From positions 1 to 64,000 of the forward strand of contig DF237062.1 in assembly GCA_000708835.1 (NCBI GenBank): a stretch of 64,000 bases of DNA, read 5' to 3'. Positions 57,652 through 64,000 of the stretch are shown here, piece by piece. A program made the translations under genes and the position numbers. The notes under the pieces were generated by a model, which ran no database searches, was not told the DNA's origin, and was given only the letters and a program-made list of their open reading frames with translations. This DNA is from Klebsormidium nitens. Its lineage: Eukaryota > Streptophyta > Klebsormidiophyceae > Klebsormidiales > Klebsormidiaceae. Numbering within the stretch: the stretch's first letter is position 1; each line of letters opens with the position of its first letter.

Positions 57652-60600
57652 CTACATATACATAAACTGACCTTCTCGCACAGCATTCTCAGCCCCCCTC
57701 CGATCCTCCTCCTCTTCCTTCTCCCGCTCTTTCCGCCGTTCGTACTGCAGGACGAAAAGACACAGGAACTTTTCCACGGACTCTGGACAGCAAGAACGAA
57801 AACACGGGCAACGCTTGGCTCCCCATCGAGAACCAGTATTCACTTGGGTCCCGAGCTTCTAGGCAGAGCATGATCCAAGGTATACAGAAAGGCAGCTCGT
57901 TTCCGCTTTTCAACTTGGGAACCGGTTGACATAGATAAGTCCTCGCACCCGTCAGCGCCCCGACGGCCCCTCACCTCGTTATCGTCGGTCCGCAGTTCGA
58001 ACCGGCAGATTGGGCACGAGTTGTTCTCCTCCAACCACGGCGCGAGGCAGGGCGGGTGGAACAGGTGATTGCAAGGCATCTGCTGAACTTTGTCCCCAAC
58101 GACGAGGTCTTCCCGGCAAACGGCGCACTGGGTGCCCGCTCCAAACTGCCTCAGCTTGGCTTCGTCCACGTCCATGACAGGAAGTCGCTCGACCTGAAGC
58201 GAACAGGGTCAGTGTAAAGACATGGAGCTGTGTTTGAGATCTACACGGAAAATGGTGTAGTGAGGATATTCAGAAGGGCCAACTTGAGGCAATTGCTGTA
58301 ATGCGGAGATGAGGACGCGATTGAAGGTGCGGGCTGAATGAGATGGGACTGAAGCACGTGATCATGCGGTGTGAACATGCAACGACTTCGACGAATCTTC
58401 TTGTTTGGCAAGGCTTGAGCTTCCTTGACCTTAAAGTCACCTCAAGTCAACACGCCCGTAAGACGAGCCAGCAAAGCAACGAACTAATACGATCCCGTTT
58501 CGCTGAATCCGCTGGCTCTGAGCAATTCTTCCAGACGGGCTGAGATACTTCCATAGCAGGGAGGGTAGAAATTGCGGAGGAGTGCCCGTCATTGGAGAAG
58601 ATACAACAAAGTTTTTGGTACAGGCAGTCAGGCGTTGGACAATCACAAAGCTGTGGCAACAGCAGTTCCCCCTCACGTTCGGAAGCAACTGCTCTTACGC
58701 ATTATGCTGCCCTGCACTCCCACCCCTTGCCACTGCGACAAAGTAGGACACCAAGGAGAAGGCACCAAACTTTGCTTCATGCAATGCACCCTGCTGTCCA
58801 AATGCAGCAGACGATGGTTCTCCTACAATCGTAACTCATCTGCCCAGCACCGTCACACCCACCTCATCCTTGGCCGCCGCTGGCCGCTGCTTGGAGCGCT
58901 GGCCCGCATCCTCCAGACTGGCCTGCAGGGCCTCCTCAAGCCCCGGGAACACCGCTGCGTTCCCTGCGTGCAGCATCTCTTGCAGCCGCTGCAGCGCTCC
59001 TTGGATGCTTGGGCGGTCGAGCGGGGTGTCCCCTCGCAGCTGATCGAATAGCCCCCCATTAGGAGCACGGAGGGCCTCGGCCCACTCCGGCAGCTCCAAG
59101 ACGTCTTCCCGGTTGGTGGCCTCCTCAGGCGGCACTTGTCTATCGGTGCCGCCTTGAGCGGTCTGCTCTTCAGTTTGGGGGGTTTCAGAGCTACTTGAGG
59201 GTTGTGAGCTGTCCGTAGCAGGAGACTCGGAAGCTTGGTCTGTACTGGAGGGGCTCGTTCCTTGTCTAGTTTCGGCCGGGGTTTGCTGCTCGGCTGCGAT
59301 GGCAGGCTGATCTTCTTGGGACGTCGCTTCCGACGGGCTTCTTTCAACCTCATCAGCGGGCTCCATGGGGACGTCGTCTGGTTCGACCCCAATAAACTGT
59401 CCAAACATTGACGAGAATAGGGCCTGAGCGTCTGGCGCCCGCATGGGAGGCGGGTCCTGCGAGAGCTGCCCCTCGAAGAGAAAGCGGGGTTGTGGCGCGA
59501 AAGATGCTGCAGAAGAAAGAGAGCTGTCAGTCAAGGGTTCACTTGTGATGGAGCTGATGTGCAACTTCTTGTCAGCTGATCCACACGGGTAAAGTGCGAT
59601 TGCAAGCAGCTTCAAACACGCAGGGAACACCACAAAGGTCAGGGAGGAATGAAGTGGACATACCTACTCTCATGGCACCACACCACCATTGGAAGAGTGC
59701 ACCGCGGTTGGATATCCACCGCAAGCATAGCCAAAACACTAAGAGAACACGCACGGGCTCCTAACTTTCTGACCTCGAGCTTTGGGTATCCTGTTCCTTA
59801 CGAAAGTGAAAAAGAATGTAGATGATAGGCTGAGCTGCTTGCCTTCTGCTTGAACCGGCTCGTCCTCCCCCAGGAACTCGTGAGCTTTCGCCAGATACTT
59901 CTGCACCTTTTTCTTCTGATCTCCCATCTTTACAACTTGGGCGGCAGCCTCGAACAGCGTAGCTCCTGCAGTCCAGAACCCTGGCAGGAAAAACAAATGG
60001 TAAGAGTCCTGAGCGAGCCAACACTCATGGTCATGTTCACGACAGAAATTCAGTTCACCCTGGTATATGGCGCATGATCAGACAGATAACATCTCTCAAC
60101 AACAACCGACTGAGAAACATGACGGCGGCTTGAATAAGAGAGCCACAGCCTGAGCTAAACCCCGAGACATGAGGTGCACCAGGCGCCTTGACAAATAAAT
60201 TGACGGCGAAGGGCATGATTAGCGGAAGGCACAGCGCAAAAGTCACCTCTTGAAGAATCGCCACTGTATCGTGTCTGAAGCAACGTAGCCACTCGAGAAA
60301 CTGCCGTGTCGATCTGCGTGGGAAAACAACAATCAAAGCCATGATGAGCTGATCCCGATCAACACCATCACACTGTACCTTGCAACAGAAAGGACAACAC
60401 GTTTTCATTCTACTGGGAGACTCTTGATGTCTAACCGGCAAGCTCCCTTACGTTCCACTAATCATACACACATATCTGACAAAGAGCCCCAAAATCAAGA
60501 CATGTACTCACGGCGTTTCGTGCTTCAAGGTCAGCCACAAGATACTCGTTTGCAACAAGCATCGTAAGCTTCTTGACTGCATCCTCAAAGGTGGCTTTCT

Positions 60601-60652
60601 TGCCCAACTTTAGTTGCAGCTCCGCTGCCTCGTCCTTCACGGACAACTTCAT
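57652..60652 (-). CDS. AIP2-type RING-H2 E3 ubiquitin ligase
   Basis: Six minus-strand exons: 60652-60512, 60313-60247, 59980-59843, 59506-58863, 58193-57975 and 57744-57652 (TAG), phases agreeing, 433 aa. The N-terminal domain (GKKATFEDAVKKLTMLV; VSRVATLLQTRYS; GFWTAGATLFEAAAQVV) is the conserved helical region of plant AIP2. A long acidic, Ser/Gln-rich linker (about 130-290) follows. The RING-H2 domain (about 353-395) reads CAVCREDLVVGDKVQQMPC, HLFHPPCLAPWL and CPICR. The Arg/Glu-rich tail ends AENAVREGQFMYM, an AIP2 signature. By similarity it transfers ubiquitin from an E2 to target proteins; in Arabidopsis, AIP2 acts on the transcription factor ABI3. Intron 3 starts with GC (AAG|GCAAGC), a non-canonical GC-AG intron. 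The linker is longer than usual for the family. Confidence 0.9.
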
Positions 60653-61243
60653 CGTTCACGCGGCTTCTGATGATGCAGGATCCTGAGGAACTTAGAAATC
60701 CTGCAGAGGCCCTCAGGCTCAATCAAAAAAGCATCTCAACCCGACAAGACTGAACAGCTGCGGCTCCTCTTGCCAAGTTGCTGATCAAAATTGGAGGGAG
60801 TGTCACGACACCAGCGAAGCAGAATTAGCCAATTGGGGGCTTCCTTCAAGTCCCACCACCACCTCGGTAAGTTTGTGTCCTTTACCAGCAGCATTTGGCC
60901 GTTGAATGTGCTTGGAAAGCGGATCGGACGGCTGGAAATAGTTGATACTTCAAAGTCTCTTGTAAGAGCCGGGAAGGCCCGGAAGCGAATCACACCACCA
61001 TAGAGACATTGCTCCAGGGGGCCGGGCCATTTGGCAAATGCACCCCCCACAAGGCTTGAAGGCCATGCGACAGCTAAGCGAAGTCTGAGATCAGCCCATG
61101 AGTCTGACAGTGAGAGTCGGACTCAGAGCTTCAAAGCAGCGCCTCAAACGCATCCTTCGATAAGGTGAGCGCTAGGACGTTGCTTTCACTGCTTCAATCG
61201 TCCAGAAAAAAGTGACTGGGGCATTCATACTCCTTGGGCGGCA
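60653..61243. other. Shared upstream region of divergent genes
   Basis: The AIP2-type gene (minus) and the PRS gene (plus) begin 0.6 kb apart, so this interval should contain both promoters. No motif is strong enough to name. Confidence 0.45.
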
Positions 61244-64000
61244 ATGACGGCGGCCGGGGTCACTCAAGCGCATGCCCTGAGTTCCCTCAGTTGTGGGCTT
61301 GCTGCCTACATCCAGCCGTCCGCTCAGCCCTCTGGCACGAGACAGTATGCAGGCCTTGCAGCATCAACCTCGGGCCGGAGTTGCCAGGCATCGAAGCCAT
61401 TCTTTGGCCCACAGTTGAGTGGGCCCAGCACGGAAAGGCAGTTTGGCGTGGGTGGGAGCAGAACGCTTACAGTGAGCTTTTCTTGCGATTATTCACTGTT
61501 AACAATCTGGCAGATCATTACCACCAAGAAGATGTGCATCAGCAGGGGTAAACTAATCCAGAATACTTGGTATAACAACATAGCAGCTCTTGGCTGGCTC
61601 CCTCTTTTTGAAGAGAGTATTCAAGATCGGTCTCAGATTGTTCAACATCTGGCCACATTGCTGCATGATTTGTAAGTCCTCACCTTATCCTGCATTGCTA
61701 CCCCTTGACGGAGTGAGATAGACCCTTGGCTCCTCCTGCAATCTGACAGTTCTATCTTGAAGCCACACAAGCCTTTTCAGGGTGCTAAAGATATTGTCTG
61801 GTTTTGCAGGTTCATGCAATTGCCACAAATGGGAGGTCTCCGGTGGTCCCAGCAATGAGTCAAAACAACTGGAATCTGAATGATCTGGGGCCACAGATGC
61901 TCAAGGACATAGCTGTGGAGAAGGCCAGGGCGGACAGCAGACTGAGGATCTTCTCTGGGACGGCAAATCCTCAGTTGGCCCAGGTAGGTTCTGGTCAAAA
62001 GATCGCTTCTTGCAGTTGGATCCCTTTTGAAGGCCCGGGGCTATCGTAGAATGTCATGGCCACTGGAAGGGTAAACTTTCAGCTTTGGAAAGTGGGAGTC
62101 AACCAAACTTTGTAGCGTTGGTGCTCCACCAGAAGGATGTCATTTCTGGTTGAATCAGAGACTCTGTTGAAATGGACGGGTAGAAGTTGCTCTTTGATCA
62201 AACCAGTAATTACCAAGTGATGCAACCGGATGTCGGTGGGACAAAATCCACATTTCTCAGAGACGTCCTGCTCTAGGGCTCCGTGCGCATTGTGCCCGTT
62301 AGCTTCAAAAATGGAGAGGCAATGTAGTGCCTGCTTTAGTTGTATACATTCAGGACACAGTAGTTGATACTGATGTTGATACGCAGCCTAGTCAAAGTAC
62401 GAATTGCGTGGTGCATCCTTGTGAAATAAAGCGAAGCAGTTTAGTTCCGCGAAGCAGTTTAGTTCCGACATAGATGCAACTGCAAGTACGGCGCTGGCAT
62501 TGTTTTAAGCAGAATTTCTTCTCATCCGATGATTTTGGGGTTTTCCTGGAGAGTGCTTAGAACCAAATCAAACCAATCACTTAAAGCTGATGTGCTTTCT
62601 CGTCCTGCGAACCAACTACTAAGCTGATGTGCTTTCTCGTCCTGCAGGAGATTGCATGCTACATGGGGCTCGACCTGAGCCCCATCAAAATCAAGAAGTT
62701 TGCGGATGGCGAGATCTACGTCCAGGTGCAGGAGTCCATCCGCGGGTGCGACGTGTTTCTGGTGCAGCCGACGTGCCCCCCCGCCAACGACCACCTCATG
62801 GAACTGCTCATCATGATCGACGCCTGCCGCCGCGCCTCCGCTCGCAACATCACGGCCGTCATCCCCTACTTTGGCTATGCCCGCGCGGACCGCAAGGTGA
62901 GCTTTTAAATTGCATGTAAGTGTGGTCATGTCAGATGCAATAAAGGACGCGCTCAATAAAAGCTGAGTAGATGCGGTCTGTCTTACCAAAACGGCAAGTT
63001 TTCTGGCGGTTAGGTATGTAGTATTCAAGCGGCTGGGATCGAGAAAGTTGGATAGAGCTGGTAACTGGTGCCTTTAGGGGCTGGATCCCCGTTCAACATT
63101 TAGAGAATGAATATATCTCATGATGGAAGCGATCCGCTTTCTATCACCTCACGGATCTGTTGAACACCTTGTGCCGTTTCCGCAGATGCAAGGGCGGGAA
63201 TCTATGCTGCCAAAGAGCTGGTAGATGGGAAATTCAGCGGTTGGATCACAGTTTCAAGATCTGGAAGAACTAACGTATGTCATGACGGAAGCGATCCGCT
63301 TCTCATCACGTCAAGTTTTTGTTGAACACCTTGTGGCAATCTGCAGACGCAAGGTCGTGAATCCATCGCCGCTAAATTGGTGGCGAATCTCATTACTGAG
63401 GCCGGGGCCAACCGCGTCCTGGCGTGCGATCTGCACTCCGGCCAGGCCATGGGCTACTTCGACATCCCCGTCGACCATGTGTATGGACAGGTGGGCACAG
63501 CGAGTAGTGGGCTTTTAGGCTTTTCCGTCACTGCATGAGACAGCTGTCACATTGCTCGGAATTGAGGTTGGATTGCTGGGTGGACCGTCAGTGCGTATGA
63601 TAAGCATCGGCTTGAAGCAAGAGCATGCTGATGAAGTGCTAGGGTAGACCTCATGTTGCTTCGGTCTTGCCGACACCACGGATTGATGCTGCTCAGGGTA
63701 CTGCAATTCATTATATAGATGGCCAGACAGGAGGAATCCTGTCCACTTTGAAGTAAGATCTGCTTGGCAGGCGTTTCGTTGTTACTTGATTTCGTCGGCA
63801 GGTCTGGTGCCAAGTTAGAATGTGTCGGCACGGATAATTATAGACCTGTGGGTTCCGGCTCTTCGTTCTCGTGCTCTCTTCCCTTTTCAGAAGTCCAAGG
63901 TTTTGAAAGCCTGAACCTGGGGACCTTAGCTCTTAAGATTCAGAAATGCATTGTTGAGATGCACTCTCTCCTTAAGGAGTTCAGCCCGTCATGTTGGGCG
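61244..64000 (+). CDS. PRS: Ribose-phosphate pyrophosphokinase (PRPP synthetase), 3' end beyond the window
   Basis: Exons: 61244-61471, 61810-61983, 62648-62896, 63347-63490, and a fifth starting at 63985 (reading PVMLG) that runs off the edge. All junctions are phase 0. The first 76 residues are Ser/Ala/Gln-rich, consistent with a plastid transit peptide. Then come [100 protein letters not shown] and [10 protein letters not shown], which are the ATP- and ribose-5-phosphate-binding segments of class I PRPP synthetase. The enzyme makes PRPP from ATP and ribose-5-phosphate for nucleotide, His and Trp synthesis. The PRPP-binding loop lies outside the window. Introns 2 and 3 contain tandem duplications at splice borders. 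Confidence 0.93.
62431..62466. repeat. Perfect 18-bp tandem duplication
   Basis: GCGAAGCAGTTTAGTTCC occurs twice without a gap, at 62431-62448 and 62449-62466, in PRS intron 2. Confidence 0.92.
62584..62645. repeat. 25-bp direct repeat spanning the PRS exon 3 acceptor
   Basis: The same 25 bp, starting AAGCTGATGTGCTTTCTCGT, occur at 62584-62608 and 62621-62645. The second copy forms the polypyrimidine tract and the first part of the real acceptor (CCTGCAG|GAG). The first copy continues CCTGCGAA and lacks the AG. Confidence 0.92.
63115..63392 (+). repeat. Duplicated PRS exon 4 start with its acceptor, containing a stop
   Basis: An upstream copy (about 63115-63231) matches the end of intron 3 and the start of exon 4 (about 63278-63392), offset by 161 bp. 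Shared words include GGAAGCGATCCGCTT, TTGAACACCTTGTG and the acceptor CGCAG/TGCAG followed by A(T/C)GCAAGG(G/T)CG. Spliced as an exon, the upstream copy would read [12 protein letters not shown] and then hit TAG at 63222-63224. It has no obvious donor directly after it, so it is probably a pseudo-exon, but it competes with the true acceptor. Confidence 0.78.

Noticed and set aside
62522-63028. Minus-strand frame of 168 codons opposite PRS exon 3
   Set aside because: It is the reverse of a highly conserved PRPP synthetase exon.
1-64000. CRISPR arrays, bacterial operons, insertion sequences
   Set aside because: No regularly spaced repeats or bacterial-type gene clusters; genes are intron-rich and plant-like throughout.

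Overview
This is nuclear DNA from an intron-rich green plant, most likely a streptophyte (a charophyte alga such as Klebsormidium, or an early land-plant lineage). The assignment is an inference from gene content: a root-cap/LEA-type domain protein, a plant AIP2-type RING E3 ligase, a plastid-type PRPP synthetase, a DUF1997 protein, a Tat-targeted thylakoid-lumen protein and a plastid-type RluA pseudouridine synthase. No prokaryotic operons, CRISPR arrays, rRNA genes or convincing tRNA genes were seen. Exons were assigned by eye from protein-like frames, GT-AG borders and splice-phase agreement.

Layout, left to right. 2249-7379 (+): lamin-tail-domain plus root-cap (GDPHF-like) gene. 8562-13863 (-): METTL17/Rsm22 mitoribosome assembly methyltransferase-like gene, ten exons. 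16223-18369 (+): DUF1997 gene. 19696-21538 (-): frameshifted MYND-finger pseudogene, followed by its intact paralogue at 23331-25218 (-). 26506-30433 (-): RluA-family pseudouridine synthase, seven exons. 31208-36879 (+): large low-complexity protein of 1325 aa with no recognised domain. 37815-39756 (+): a third, divergent MYND gene with an in-frame TAG. 41452-41892: a 222-bp tandem duplication. 42584-44476 (-): thylakoid-lumen protein with a twin-arginine signal. 44817-47806 (+): MAT2B/RmlD-like reductase. 48633-54447 (-): THO complex subunit 3 (TEX1) WD40 protein. 57652-60652 (-): AIP2-type RING-H2 E3 ligase. 61244 to the window end (+): ribose-phosphate pyrophosphokinase, running off the right edge.

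Most genes are unrelated housekeeping or organelle-supporting genes and do not form a pathway. Several serve plastids or mitochondria (METTL17, RluA, DUF1997, lumen protein, PRS), but that is ordinary for plant chromosomes.

The most striking pattern is local tandem duplication, from 11 to about 222 bp, often overlapping exon-intron borders. In the THO3 gene a duplicated exon end has its own acceptor and donor and the same splice phases as the original, so it could be a mutually exclusive exon. In the PRS gene a duplicated exon start carries a stop codon, a poison-exon-like arrangement. The root-cap gene has a 163-bp exon-intron duplication. In the MYND pseudogene both frameshifts coincide with 11-bp tandem duplications. 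A Mutator-like MITE with 9-bp flanking direct repeats sits in an intron of the root-cap gene.
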